DNA from: Acidovorax sp. A1169 | GTDB lineage: Bacteria; Pseudomonadota; Gammaproteobacteria; Burkholderiales; Burkholderiaceae_C | Length of the DNA: 64,000 nucleotides | NCBI RefSeq assembly: GCF_030704685.1 | Contig: NZ_JAUZDX010000007.1 | Span: forward strand, 213,525 to 277,524 | Direction: 5' to 3' | The notes under the pieces: model-generated | What the model saw: only the letters and a program-made list of their open reading frames with translations | What the model was told of the DNA's origin: nothing | The model's database searches: none | Part shown: positions 17,687-26,077 of the stretch, in pieces | How the letters are laid out: every line of letters begins with the position of its first letter | Numbering within the stretch: position 1 is the stretch's first letter | Position numbers and translations under genes: made by a program

Positions 17687-17719
17687 CCCCGATTTCCCAC
17701 TACCACTCCAGGATTCACC

Positions 17720-18253
17720 ATGATCAAGACCATTGCTTTCGTCGTGCTGGTCGCCCTTGCCCTGCTGCTGGCCTATGCGGCCACCCGCCCCGATACGTTC
17801 CGCGTGGAGCGCAGTCGCGTGATCGAGGCCCCGCCCGAGCGCGTGTTCGGCCTGATCCAGGACCTGCGCCGCTTCAACACCTGGAACCCCTACGAGCGCA
17901 AGGACCCGGCCGCCAAGGGCGAGTACAGCACCGCCACCTTCGGCCCCGGCGCGCGCTATGCCTGGCAGGGCGACAAGGTGGGCACAGGCAGCATGGAGAT
18001 CACCGAGGCCACGGCGCCCTCCCACGTGGGCATGAAGCTCGACTTCGTCGCCCCGTTCGAGGCCCACAACCGCGTGGACTTCACGCTCCAGCCCGAGGGT
18101 GGCAGCGCCCAGGCCACCCGCGTCACGTGGGCCATGCACGGCCCCGTGCCCTACCTGGCCAAGCTCATGCACCTGTTCTTCAACATGGACCGCATGGTCG
18201 GTAAGGACTTCGAGGACGGCCTGGGCTTCCTCGCGGCCGAGGCCGCCAAGTGA
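17720..18253 (+). CDS. Membrane-anchored SRPBCC-family protein
   Basis: 177 residues. Residues 4-22 (TIAFVVLVALALLLAYAAT) form one transmembrane segment; the rest (about 29-175) is an SRPBCC/polyketide-cyclase-like fold with the start VERSRVIEAPPERVFGLIQD and the typical FNTWNPYE. Such domains bind hydrophobic ligands in a cavity. Second gene of the ECF42 operon, where SRPBCC proteins are frequent partners. The ligand is unknown. Confidence 0.85.
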   Translation: MIKTIAFVVLVALALLLAYAATRPDTFRVERSRVIEAPPERVFGLIQDLRRFNTWNPYERKDPAAKGEYSTATFGPGARYAWQGDKVGTGSMEITEATAPSHVGMKLDFVAPFEAHNRVDFTLQPEGGSAQATRVTWAMHGPVPYLAKLMHLFFNMDRMVGKDFEDGLGFLAAEAAK

Positions 18254-18330
18254 TCCTGCCCGGCTTTCGCATCACCCCCTGTTTTCCCCGACCCTTATCC
18301 CTTATCGTTCCACCACCTTTGGAGACTGCC

Positions 18331-18741
18331 ATGCAACACCAGATGATCTTCGTCAACCTGCCCATCCAGGACATGGGCCGCTCGCAGGCCTTTTTCCGCG
18401 CGCTGGGCTACGACTTCAATCCGCAGTTCACCAGCGAGCAGGGCGCCTGCCTGGTGCTGGGCGAGAACCTCTTCGTGATGCTGCTCGTCGAGTCTTTCTA
18501 CAAGACCTTCACCGACAAGGCCGTGGCCGATGCGAGGAAGACCTCCGAGGTGCTGGTCTGCCTGTCGGCCCAGAGCCGCGAAGAGATCGACACCCTGGTC
18601 GCCAAGGCCGTGGCCGCCGGTGCCACCTCGCCGCGCCCGCCGCAGGACCATGGCTTCATGTACGCCCATGGCTTCGACGACCTCGATGGCCACACCTGGG
18701 AGTTCGCCTACATGGTCGATGCCAGCAAGGCCCTGGGCTGA
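18331..18741 (+). CDS. VOC-family protein of the ECF42 operon
   Basis: 136-residue vicinal-oxygen-chelate protein: IFVNLPIQDMGRSQAFFRAL (first module strand and helix), then DDLDGHTWEFAYMV near the end, with the His/Glu pair of the last strand. It resembles the glyoxalase/bleomycin-resistance-like proteins found beside ECF42. GGAG lies 8 bases before the ATG. It is followed after 9 bp by the sigma gene, so the two are probably coupled. Confidence 0.85.
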   Translation: MQHQMIFVNLPIQDMGRSQAFFRALGYDFNPQFTSEQGACLVLGENLFVMLLVESFYKTFTDKAVADARKTSEVLVCLSAQSREEIDTLVAKAVAAGATSPRPPQDHGFMYAHGFDDLDGHTWEFAYMVDASKALG

Positions 18742-18750
18742 GAACGGCCC

Positions 18751-20043
18751 ATGAGCGTCCCCAGCCCTGATGCCCTGCACCGCACCATCGAATCGGTATG
18801 GCGCATCGAGGCCGCCCGCATCATTGCCCGCGTGGCGCGCATGACACGCGACGTGGGCCGGGCCGAAGAGCTGGCGCAGGACGCGCTGGTCTCCGCCCTG
18901 GAGCACTGGCCCGCCACCGGTCTGCCTGACAACCCTGCTGCCTGGCTCATGACCACCGCCCGCAACCGCGCCCTGGACCACCTGCGCCAGCAGGCCATGC
19001 AGGCGCGCGAGCACGAGGCCCTGGGGCATGACATGGAAGCGCTGGAGGCCCAGTACACCCCGGATTTTGTCGATGCCCTCGACGCGGCGCGCCAGGACGA
19101 TATCGGCGACGACCTGCTTCGCCTGATCTTCACCGCCTGCCACCCCGTGCTGTCGACCGAGGCGCGCGTGGCCCTCACGCTGCGGCTGCTGGGCGGCCTG
19201 TCCACCGTGGAGATCGCGCGCGCCTTCCTGGTGCCCGAGGCCACGCTGGCCCAGCGCATCGTGCGCGCCAAGCGCAGCCTCACGGCCGCGCACGTGCCCT
19301 TCGAGGTGCCCGGCGCGGCCGAGCGCGCGCCGCGCCTGGCCTCGGTGCTCGAAGTGATCTACCTGGTCTTCAATGAAGGCTACGCCGCCACCGCGGGCGA
19401 CGACTGGATGCGCCCGGCCCTGTGCGACGAGGCCTTGCGCCTGGTGCGCGTGCTCGCCGGCCTCACGCCCGACGAGCCCGAGGTGCAGGGGCTGGTGGCG
19501 CTGCTGGAGATCCAGGCCTCGCGCCTGCCTGCGCGCACCGATGCCGAGGGCCGCCCCGTGCTGCTCCTGGACCAGGACCGCGCACGCTGGGACCCCCTGC
19601 TGGTGCGCCGCGGCCTGGCCGCGCTCGACCGGGCCGAGCAACTGGCCCGCGCCGGCCACCCCTGGGGGCCCTACGCGCTGCAGGGCGCCATCGCGGCCTG
19701 CCATGCGCGTGCGCGCCGCGCCGAAGACACCGACTGGCAGCACATCGTGGCACTGTACGACGCGCTGCTGCAGGTTGCGCCCTCGCCCGTCGTGGCGCTG
19801 AACCGCGCCGTGGCCGTGGGCATGGCCGATGGCCCCGCCGCCGCTCTGGTGCTGGTCGATGCACTGGGCGCCGACCCCGCCCTGCGCGACTACCACTGGC
19901 TGCCCAGCGTGCGCGGCGACCTGCTGGCCAAGCTGGGCCGCAATGGCGAGGCGCGTGCGCAGTTCGAGCTGGCCGCCAGCCTCACGCGCAATGCGCAGGA
20001 ACACGCCCTGCTGCGGGCCCGCGCGGCTGATTGCGGCGCGTGA
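18751..20043 (+). CDS. ECF42-type RNA polymerase sigma factor with C-terminal extension
   Basis: 430 residues, twice the size of ordinary ECF sigma factors. Sigma region 2 (about 15-85: EELAQDALVSALEHWP, DNPAAWLMTTARNRALDHLR) and region 4 (about 120-180: LRLLGGLSTVEIARAFLVPE, LAQRIVRAKR) are followed by a helical TPR-like C-terminal domain (about 200-425) with FNEGYAAT and ALNRAVAVGM, as in the ECF42 group. No anti-sigma factor is encoded nearby; in this group the extension itself is thought to control activity. Probably transcribes its own operon with YCII, SRPBCC and VOC partners; the inducing signal is unknown. Confidence 0.92.
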   Translation: MSVPSPDALHRTIESVWRIEAARIIARVARMTRDVGRAEELAQDALVSALEHWPATGLPDNPAAWLMTTARNRALDHLRQQAMQAREHEALGHDMEALEAQYTPDFVDALDAARQDDIGDDLLRLIFTACHPVLSTEARVALTLRLLGGLSTVEIARAFLVPEATLAQRIVRAKRSLTAAHVPFEVPGAAERAPRLASVLEVIYLVFNEGYAATAGDDWMRPALCDEALRLVRVLAGLTPDEPEVQGLVALLEIQASRLPARTDAEGRPVLLLDQDRARWDPLLVRRGLAALDRAEQLARAGHPWGPYALQGAIAACHARARRAEDTDWQHIVALYDALLQVAPSPVVALNRAVAVGMADGPAAALVLVDALGADPALRDYHWLPSVRGDLLAKLGRNGEARAQFELAASLTRNAQEHALLRARAADCGA

Positions 20044-20106
20044 CAGGACGGGAGTGACAGGGTGTGGCTTTTGCCGTAACGTGCGGCCCTCCACGGAGTG
20101 ATCGCC

Positions 20107-20637
20107 ATGCATTTCCCGTCCACGCCCCCATTCCCGCTCGAAGGCGGTTGCGACTGCCACCACGTGCGCTACCGCATGGAAACGGCACCCCTGTTCGTGC
20201 ACTGCTGCCACTGCCGCTGGTGCCAGCGCGAGAGCGGGGCTTCCTTCGCGCTGAACGCCATGATCGAGGCTGACCGCATCCGCCTGCTGGGCGGCCCGCC
20301 GGTGCTGGTCGACACCCCTTCGGAAAGCGGCCTGGGCCAGAAGATCGCGCGCTGCCCGCACTGCCATGTGGCCGTGTGGAGCCACTACGCGGGCGCGGGC
20401 CCGCTGGTGTCCTTCGTGCGCGTGGGCACGCTCGATGCGCCCGACCATCTGCCGCCGGACATCCACATCTTCACCCTCGCCAAGCAGCCCTGGGTGGTGC
20501 TGCCGCAAGGCGCGGCTGTGGTTCCCGAATACTATGAACGCGAAGCGCATTGGCCGCCCCAGAGCCTGGCGCGCCGCCAGGTGCTGTTGCCCAAGATCGC
20601 GGCCTACCGGGCTGCGATGGGCTTCGAGCCGTCGTGA
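20107..20637 (+). CDS. GFA/CENP-V-type zinc-binding protein
   Basis: 176 residues of the GFA (glutathione-dependent formaldehyde-activating-like) fold. Zinc-binding Cys sets are visible: GGCDCHHVRY (CxC), HCCHCRWCQRESG (CxxC) and CPHCHVAVW. The family name is historical; the real substrate is unknown. The ATG at 20107 has GGAG about 8 bases upstream; a GTG at 20098 is less likely. It lies 63 bp after the sigma gene and could be read through from it. Confidence 0.85.
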   Translation: MHFPSTPPFPLEGGCDCHHVRYRMETAPLFVHCCHCRWCQRESGASFALNAMIEADRIRLLGGPPVLVDTPSESGLGQKIARCPHCHVAVWSHYAGAGPLVSFVRVGTLDAPDHLPPDIHIFTLAKQPWVVLPQGAAVVPEYYEREAHWPPQSLARRQVLLPKIAAYRAAMGFEPS

Positions 20638-20650
20638 ACGCCGGCCAGGG

Positions 20651-21136
20651 TCAGCCCGGCAGCGGCGACGGGCTCCTGCGCTTCTTGCGCGGCAGGCCCC
20701 GCAGGGAGGGGTGCACGGAAGGTTTGGGTGGCGCACCCAATGCCGCGCGCGCCAGGGCATCGGCCTCGCCATTGCGATGGCGGGGAATCCACTGCAGCTG
20801 TACTTCACCGAAGCTCTCGAGCAGGATGCGCGCAGCGGCGTACAGCGGCTCCAGGCGTTCAATGCATGGCCTGGCAAGCCCGCCGAGTTGCTCCACCAGA
20901 ATGCTGCTGTCGCTGTAGACCTGCAATGCGCGGGCGCCGTGGGCCCGCGCCTCGTTCAAGGCCATCACCAGTGCGCCCAGTTCGGCCTCGTTGTTGCATC
21001 CCGTGGCATGCGTGGCCTGCGACAGCGTGTGGCGCGTGCCATCGGGCGCTACCAGCAGCGCGCCCAGGCCCATGCGGCCCGGGTTGGGAATGGCGCTGCC
21101 ATCGCAGTGGATGACCCAGGGCGCTGTCCCGTCCAT
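20651..21136 (-). CDS. RNase HI-like protein
   Basis: 161 residues with an RNase H fold (about 5-130). Acidic active-site positions are visible: Asp in IHCDGSAIPNPG, Glu in NNEAELGALV, Asp in VYSDSSILVEQL and Asp in NGEADALARAAL. The WIPRHRNGEAD segment is typical of the plant-type/bacterial RNase HI-like group, which lacks the basic handle of E. coli RnhA. The C-terminal tail is basic and disordered (about 140-161). It probably cleaves RNA in RNA-DNA hybrids. It is a member of a minus-strand series with the DUF3297 and exonuclease genes. Confidence 0.85.
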   Translation of the reverse strand: MDGTAPWVIHCDGSAIPNPGRMGLGALLVAPDGTRHTLSQATHATGCNNEAELGALVMALNEARAHGARALQVYSDSSILVEQLGGLARPCIERLEPLYAAARILLESFGEVQLQWIPRHRNGEADALARAALGAPPKPSVHPSLRGLPRKKRRSPSPLPG

Positions 21137-21155
21137 GGAGCCGATGGAAGACGGT

Positions 21156-21413
21156 TCACTCAGGCTGGCGGTAGAAGGCTTCCACCGTGCCCTTGAGCTT
21201 GATCATCAGCGGCTGGCCCTTGCGGTCCAGCGTCTTGCCGGCGGGCACCTTCACCCAGCCTTCGCTGACGCAGTACTCCTGCACATCGGTGCGGTCCTTG
21301 CCATTGAAGCGGATGCCGATGTCGTGCTCGAAAACGGCCGCGACATGGTGCGGGCTGCGCGGGTCGACGGACAGGTGGTCGGGCAACGGTTGGGCTTGGG
21401 TGGTATCGGTCAT
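21156..21413 (-). CDS. DUF3297-family protein
   Basis: 85 residues, the usual size of DUF3297 proteins: LPDHLSVDPRSPHH, then FEHDIGIRFNGKDRTDVQEY and a C-terminal IKLKGTVEAFYR. Soluble, no signal peptide; glutathione or peroxide-stress links have been proposed for the family but are not shown here. The ATG at 21413 begins the conserved domain; the frame extends to 21488 without support. It lies 19 bp upstream of the RNase H-like gene and is probably co-transcribed with it. Confidence 0.85.
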   Translation of the reverse strand: MTDTTQAQPLPDHLSVDPRSPHHVAAVFEHDIGIRFNGKDRTDVQEYCVSEGWVKVPAGKTLDRKGQPLMIKLKGTVEAFYRQPE

Positions 21414-21514
21414 GGGAAAAATGGTGTGAATCGGTTCAAGAAGGCAACCGCGCATTTTCGGCGATTCGCCGCATGCCCGTGCCAGCAAACAAGGGTTGCG
21501 GGCAGGGAGATCGG

Positions 21515-22144
21515 TCAGCAGGTCAGCGGGACCACAGGCTTGCCATGCTGTGCGAGCAGCTTGCCGATACCGGGCTTGGCGCAGCGCTGCAGCGCCATCA
21601 GCAGCGCATGGCCGGGCTCGGCCACGCCCCAGCGCTGGCGCAGGTCGTGCTGCATGCGCGCCAGCAGCTCGGCAGCCATCTCGGCATCGGCCAGGGCCCG
21701 GTGGGCCTGGCCCGTGCGCGGCAGGCCGTGGTAGTTCACCAGCGTGCCCAGTTTGTGGCTCGGCGCCTGCGGGTACAGGCGGCGCGAGAGCAGCACCGTG
21801 CAGGCGAACGGGTGCGGCGCGGCCACGCCCGCCAGCGCCAGTTCGGCCTGCCAGAACTTGCTGTCGAACGCGGCGTTGTGCGCCACCATGGGCGCGTCGC
21901 CCACGAAGCGGGCGGCCTCCTGCATCACGCCGGCGGCCTCGGGCGCGGCGTTCACCATGGCATTGGTGATGCCCGTGAGCTGGGTGATGAAGGCAGGGAT
22001 CCAGGCGCCGGTCTTCATCAGGCTTTGGAAGCGGTCCACCACGCGACCGCCCTCCAGCAGCACGATGGCCACCTCGGTCGCGCGAGCGCCCTGGCCGGGC
22101 GAAATGCCCGTGGTTTCAAAGTCGATGACGGCGATGGGATGCAT
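21515..22144 (-). CDS. DnaQ/DEDDh-type 3'-5' exonuclease
   Basis: 209 residues. DEDDh motifs are complete: Exo I AVIDFETTG (about 5-13), Exo II MVAHNAAFDSKFW (near 90-102) and Exo III with HRALADAEMAAEL (about 148-160). This is the fold of the proofreading subunit of DNA polymerase III and of RNase T, but without the polymerase-binding parts. It probably trims single-stranded nucleic acid ends. I chose ATG 22144, directly before the domain; ATG 22186 adds 14 residues and overlaps the upstream gene by 14 bp, so it is a real alternative. Neither has a clear Shine-Dalgarno. Confidence 0.87.
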   Translation of the reverse strand: MHPIAVIDFETTGISPGQGARATEVAIVLLEGGRVVDRFQSLMKTGAWIPAFITQLTGITNAMVNAAPEAAGVMQEAARFVGDAPMVAHNAAFDSKFWQAELALAGVAAPHPFACTVLLSRRLYPQAPSHKLGTLVNYHGLPRTGQAHRALADAEMAAELLARMQHDLRQRWGVAEPGHALLMALQRCAKPGIGKLLAQHGKPVVPLTC

Positions 22145-22172
22145 GGCGGGTCGGGTGGCGGGCGGCAGTGCC

Positions 22173-22772
22173 TCAGGGGCCGTCATTGTGCGCGGCGGCG
22201 AGTTCGGCCGCCGACAGCACCACCGGTACCGCCACGGGCGCACCGGTCTTGGCGTCGAAGAACGGCGATTTGCGGTAGGTGCCCGTGAGCAGCGCTTTGG
22301 CAACGAGGCCCAGCATGCGCGCAATGCCCGCCAGCTCGCCCGAGCTGCCGAAACCGGGCGCGCCCAGTGCACTCTTGACCTGGGTGCGCATGGTCACCGG
22401 GCCGAAGCTGGCGTCCAGCGATGCGCCACGCAGGCTGGTGTGGACCAGGCCGGTGAACCCCATGCGTCGGTCGGCCATGGTGTTGCCGATGGGCGTGTTG
22501 CAGCACGCGGCATACCAGCGCAGCATGCCCTTGTCCGTCAGGCGCAGGCAGGCCAGCGACTCCTGGCCCTGGGTGAAGGTGACGTTCGCTGCAGGCACCT
22601 GGATGACCTCGGAACCGCCGAACGCGTCCAGCACGTCGGCCTGTGCCCCCAGGTGGCGCGCAAACGCCCGGCAGTCTCGGCAGTAGCAGACGCAGCGGGT
22701 CGCGGGCGCGGTGGGCTGGACGAGCCCGCGGACCTGGCCGCAGCGGCATTGGAGGGGATGGCTGGAGGGCAT
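22173..22772 (-). CDS. DUF6151/GFA-like cysteine-rich protein
   Basis: 199 residues. The N-terminus PLQCRCGQVRG and CVCYCRDCRAFARHL give Cys pairs like those of GFA-fold zinc proteins, and WYAACCNTPIGN is the third Cys cluster. The remainder matches DUF6151 in layout. The function is unknown. It precedes the exonuclease gene closely (same strand, gap 28 bp or overlap, depending on start), suggesting one transcript. Confidence 0.75.
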   Translation of the reverse strand: MPSSHPLQCRCGQVRGLVQPTAPATRCVCYCRDCRAFARHLGAQADVLDAFGGSEVIQVPAANVTFTQGQESLACLRLTDKGMLRWYAACCNTPIGNTMADRRMGFTGLVHTSLRGASLDASFGPVTMRTQVKSALGAPGFGSSGELAGIARMLGLVAKALLTGTYRKSPFFDAKTGAPVAVPVVLSAAELAAAHNDGP

Positions 22773-22928
22773 GGATGGGGAGTCCTGAAGATGCGGGTGG
22801 GGTCGCGTGGGCCTGCAGGATAAACCGAACCCGGTGGCATCCGAACCTGTGGGTGCTCGTGGGCAACGCGAACCCAGGACACGCTTTTCGAGCTTGGGGT
22901 GGATGCGGTGCGGACCCCAGCCGCGGGG

Positions 22929-23696
22929 CTAAGCCGTGTAGGTGTAGTCCACCGGCACGGTGCGTTCGTACACCGTCTGGCTGGCGGCATTCTTCATCAC
23001 CAGCCGCAGGCTGCCCAGCTGGCCCGGGTCGATCACGGTGAAGTGCCTGGGCACGACCCCCGTACCCGCCTGCCTGCCCGTGGTGCCCTCGTAGGTCATG
23101 TTGGCCTGCGTCTCAGGGATGGCCCAGATGTCCAGGCCCTCCTCGGTGTTGATCGCATAGGCGATGTCCACGCCGATGCGGGTGCCGGCCTTCACCACGG
23201 CCGGCGACGGGATGGACAGGGTGATGCCGGTGATCTCCGACCCCTTGCCGTCGTTCATCCACTCTTCGTCGACCTCGGTCTGCTCGTAGGTGAAGTCCAC
23301 CGCCAGCGCCTGGTTGAAGACTTCCACGAAGTCCTGGTTCTTGGCCACGATGAACAGCTCGCGCACGCTGCCCGCTTGCGTCAGGTGCACCGAACGGCTG
23401 ATCCGGCCCGTGCCGGGCTCCATGCGGTCGTGCGAACCCTCGTAGACCGAGTCGTAGGTGGCGTCGAGGATCTTCACCCAGACATACAGCGGCTCGCGGG
23501 GCGCCGAGTAACGGTAGTCCAGCGTCGCGGTGATGGGGGTGTTGGCCTGCAGCACACAGCCCGAGGGCGGGTCAATGCGCACTCCGGTGATCTTCAGGTC
23601 GGTGCGGGTGTTGTCCTGGCGCCTGGCGCGCCGCACAAAGTAGACGACCAGCCCGATGGCCACCAGTCCCGCGATGGTGATGTAGACGTTTTCCAC
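22929..23696 (-). CDS. Single-pass membrane protein of unknown function
   Basis: 255 residues; not recognised. Residues 3-22 (NVYITIAGLVAIGLVVYFVR) form one transmembrane segment followed by RRARRQ, so the bulk lies on one side of the membrane. The rest is beta-rich and appears as two similar Ig-like halves: ITGVRIDPPSGCVLQANTPI and ITGITLSIPSPAVVKAGTRI begin each half, and RELFIVAKNQ and LRLVMKNAAS occupy equivalent places. The GTG start at 23696 has GGAGG about 11 bases upstream; no in-frame ATG fits as well. Confidence 0.7.
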   Translation of the reverse strand: MENVYITIAGLVAIGLVVYFVRRARRQDNTRTDLKITGVRIDPPSGCVLQANTPITATLDYRYSAPREPLYVWVKILDATYDSVYEGSHDRMEPGTGRISRSVHLTQAGSVRELFIVAKNQDFVEVFNQALAVDFTYEQTEVDEEWMNDGKGSEITGITLSIPSPAVVKAGTRIGVDIAYAINTEEGLDIWAIPETQANMTYEGTTGRQAGTGVVPRHFTVIDPGQLGSLRLVMKNAASQTVYERTVPVDYTYTA

Positions 23697-23792
23697 GGTG
23701 AATTTCCCTCCAGGTACCGCACCTTGCTGTTGGAATGAATAGGACGGTGCGTGGTGCCCCGGGGGCAAATTATGGTGGCGCGTGGCCGGGGG

Positions 23793-25028
23793 TCAACAGC
23801 GGGGGTGTGCGAGGAAGAAGCGCAGCATCTCCTCGGTGGCCGACACGCCCCGGGGATCGGTATGGCTGCCGCGCGCATCGCCGCCGGCCCAGGCGTGGCC
23901 GCCACCGTGCAGCACCCAGTGCTCTGCCAGCGTGGCGCCGCCGCTCTGGTACAGGGTGCGCGTATAGCCCTGGCCGTGGGCCGACCGGCCGGTGGTCACC
24001 GCAGGGCGTACCTCGCTCTCGGCGGCGTCCAGCGCCGCCTCCACCAGTTGCTCGCCATTGCGGGCATGCACGGTGGCATCGGCGTCGCCATGGAAGACGA
24101 TCAGGGGCAGCGCCGTGCCCAGCTGGATGACGGGGGGCGTGGTCGTCGCGAACGGGCTGGTGCTGGCGGCCTTGGCGCCGGTCTTCATCGCCGAGAGCGC
24201 CGCCATCACGTTCTGCGCCGCGCCAGCCGACAGGCCCGAATGCACGCCCACGGCGGCAAACAGGTCGGGGTATTCGCGCGCCAGCAGGGCCGCCATGGCG
24301 CCACCGGCCGAGAGGCCCGCCACATAGACGCGGTTACCGTCCACCGGGTGGCGTGCCATCACCTCGCGCACCATGGCCACCAGCGTGGCCGGCTCGCCGC
24401 CGCCGCGCCGCTGGTCCTGTGGCCGGAACCAGTTCCAGCAGGCCTTGGGGTTGGCACTGCCGGACTGGGCGGGATAGAGCACCAGGGCATGGGCTGCTGC
24501 CGCCGCGCCGTTCATGCCCGTGCCGGTGGCGAAGTCCTCGGGGTCCTGGGTGCAGCCATGCAGCATGAGCACCAGGGGCATGGGGGCACCGGTGTCGGCT
24601 CCGGGCGGCACATACAGGTAGTAATGGTCCTGCGGGGCGCCAGCCAGCGCAAAGGCCATCCGGGTGAAGCTGCCGGGCGCCTGCGCGCCAGCGGTCCGGG
24701 CGCTCGCGGGGCCCGTGGCCGGGGAGGGCTGGCTGCGGGCAGGCGTGTCGTCCGGCAGGTCGATCACCACGGCGTCTTCGACATCGGCCTGCGCAAAGCC
24801 ATTGCGCCAGCCTGTACCGGCTGGGCTGGACGCGGGCATTGCTGCCCGGCCTTCGCGCAAGGTGCCGGTGGCACCGGCATGGGGCGCTGTGGCGCTTGCC
24901 GCGCCCGCGGTGGCGGGTATTCCGCCCAGGGCCTGCTGGATGGCGCGGGTGGCATCGGCCAACTGGCCTTTGCGCACCAGGTCGGTGGCGTTGCCGAGGA
25001 GTTGCTTGAGATTGTGGTTCCAGTCCAT
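23793..25028 (-). CDS. PHB-depolymerase-type alpha/beta-hydrolase esterase
   Basis: 411 residues. The N-terminal region up to about 130 is Ala/Pro-rich with a start resembling cytosolic PHB-associated proteins (MDWNHNLKQLLGNATDLVRK). The catalytic domain (about 140-410) belongs to the esterase/PHB depolymerase family: oxyanion region LVLMLHGCTQDPEDFA, nucleophile YVAGLSAGGAMA (GxSxG), acid HGDADATVHARNG and His in HGGGHAW. No signal peptide, so an intracellular poly- or oligo-hydroxyalkanoate esterase is inferred. The ATG at 25028 has AAGGA about 9 bases upstream; the frame extends to 25187 without support. Confidence 0.88.
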   Translation of the reverse strand: MDWNHNLKQLLGNATDLVRKGQLADATRAIQQALGGIPATAGAASATAPHAGATGTLREGRAAMPASSPAGTGWRNGFAQADVEDAVVIDLPDDTPARSQPSPATGPASARTAGAQAPGSFTRMAFALAGAPQDHYYLYVPPGADTGAPMPLVLMLHGCTQDPEDFATGTGMNGAAAAAHALVLYPAQSGSANPKACWNWFRPQDQRRGGGEPATLVAMVREVMARHPVDGNRVYVAGLSAGGAMAALLAREYPDLFAAVGVHSGLSAGAAQNVMAALSAMKTGAKAASTSPFATTTPPVIQLGTALPLIVFHGDADATVHARNGEQLVEAALDAAESEVRPAVTTGRSAHGQGYTRTLYQSGGATLAEHWVLHGGGHAWAGGDARGSHTDPRGVSATEEMLRFFLAHPRC

Positions 25029-25208
25029 GGGAAGGTCCTTGGGTGAGCTGGTAGGGCGTGCGCCGTTCATGGCACGGCCGCCCCTGGGCGGCTGGTGCCG
25101 TCGGTTTTTGTCTCGGAATGCCGCCGCTCGAAAGGGCCGGTCTGGAATGGAAGATGAAAGAAATCGCCGTTGTGGTGCGCTGGGCACCCGCCACGGTAGG
25201 CGCTTGTC

Positions 25209-25637
25209 TCAGCCGATGCGGCCCGCCAGTGCCGCCTTCACTGCCGGGCTGGCGTGGAAAGCCCCCAGCACGGTGACCGAGGCGATCGTCGCCTGCGCCA
25301 GCGCGGGCGGCACGTCGTCCTCGATGCTGGCCAGGCCCAGCACGCGGATCTCCAGCCTCTGGCCTGCGGCCTGCACGGCCTCCAGGTCGGTGCGGCCAAA
25401 GCGCTGCAGTCCCAGCACGAGCATCTTGCGTGCCACCACCTGGCGCACCTCATCGTTCTGGGTGCTCAGCTGGTTGCGGATGGCGGTGCGGATGAAATCC
25501 GTGCGGTTGGCGTAGAAGCCCTCCGATACAAGCAGATCGATGTGCCCCAGGTCCACATAGCCGAGGTTGATGGTGATCTTTTCCGAATCGGGGACCTTGC
25601 TGCGCAAGGCCAGGGTAGTGTTGGAAGTGGGGGTCAT
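25209..25637 (-). CDS. CopG/ribbon-helix-helix-type regulator
   Basis: 142 residues. The N-terminal part (KITINLGYVDLGHIDLLVSE, then GFYANRTDFIRTAIRNQL) is a ribbon-helix-helix DNA-binding unit: beta strand, helix, Asn/Arg turn, helix. A longer C-terminal domain of unknown role follows (about 65-140). AGAGG precedes the ATG by 5 bases. No antitoxin partner is adjacent, so a free-standing regulator is more likely than a toxin-antitoxin pair. Confidence 0.75.
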   Translation of the reverse strand: MTPTSNTTLALRSKVPDSEKITINLGYVDLGHIDLLVSEGFYANRTDFIRTAIRNQLSTQNDEVRQVVARKMLVLGLQRFGRTDLEAVQAAGQRLEIRVLGLASIEDDVPPALAQATIASVTVLGAFHASPAVKAALAGRIG

Positions 25638-25713
25638 AGTGCCTCTTGGCCGTCGTTTGACATCCGTATGGATGGTATATGGATGGTTCTTCGGCGTTTT
25701 CAAGGGCCGGCCA

Positions 25714-25741
25714 TCAAAAAGAAAGAGCCCAAGGGCCCTTT
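25714..25741 (-). terminator. Rho-independent terminator
   Basis: On the minus strand AAAGGGCCC, 2-base loop, GGGCTCTTT (one G-U pair), then CTTTTTG. It ends the transcript of the small Ser/Gly-rich gene before the CopG-type gene. Confidence 0.8.
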
Positions 25742-25767
25742 CTGGTGCGTGGCGGCCGTGCGCGGCG

Positions 25768-26004
25768 TCAGCCCGCGCCGCGGCTCCCACCACCGCTGCT
25801 GCTGCCAGCCCCGCCCTGGCGCGATTGCCCCTGGTTGCCGCTGCCCAGGTGGGTATCGCGGTCACCACGGCTCTCTGGCGTGCGGCGGCCCTGGTTGATC
25901 TGCGTGGTCTTGTCGCCTGCGCTGTTGTGGGCGTTGGCCACCTTGCCGCTGCCGTCGCTGGCGGCATTCAGGTCGTCGTCGGTCTGGTTTTCCTTGCTGC
26001 TCAT
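25768..26004 (-). CDS. Small disordered hydrophilic protein
   Basis: 78 residues, not recognised. MSSKENQTDDDLNAASDGSG start, then Gln/Gly/Ser/Arg-rich low-complexity sequence ending GGGSRGAG; no hydrophobic core, predicted fully disordered. AGGAG lies 6 bases before the ATG and a strong terminator follows, which supports expression. Such proteins accompany general-stress genes in Comamonadaceae; the 90-residue protein at 29468 is of similar character. Confidence 0.65.
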   Translation of the reverse strand: MSSKENQTDDDLNAASDGSGKVANAHNSAGDKTTQINQGRRTPESRGDRDTHLGSGNQGQSRQGGAGSSSGGGSRGAG

Positions 26005-26077
26005 GGCAATCTCCTGTGGTGCGGAAGTGAACGGTGCGCCCCAAGGCGGGCGCACCAGCGATATGCGCGGCGCTGTC

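Noticed and set aside
25209..25637. CopG-type gene as the antitoxin of a toxin-antitoxin pair
   Set aside because: No small toxin gene lies on either side, and the protein has a long C-terminal domain unlike short RHH antitoxins.
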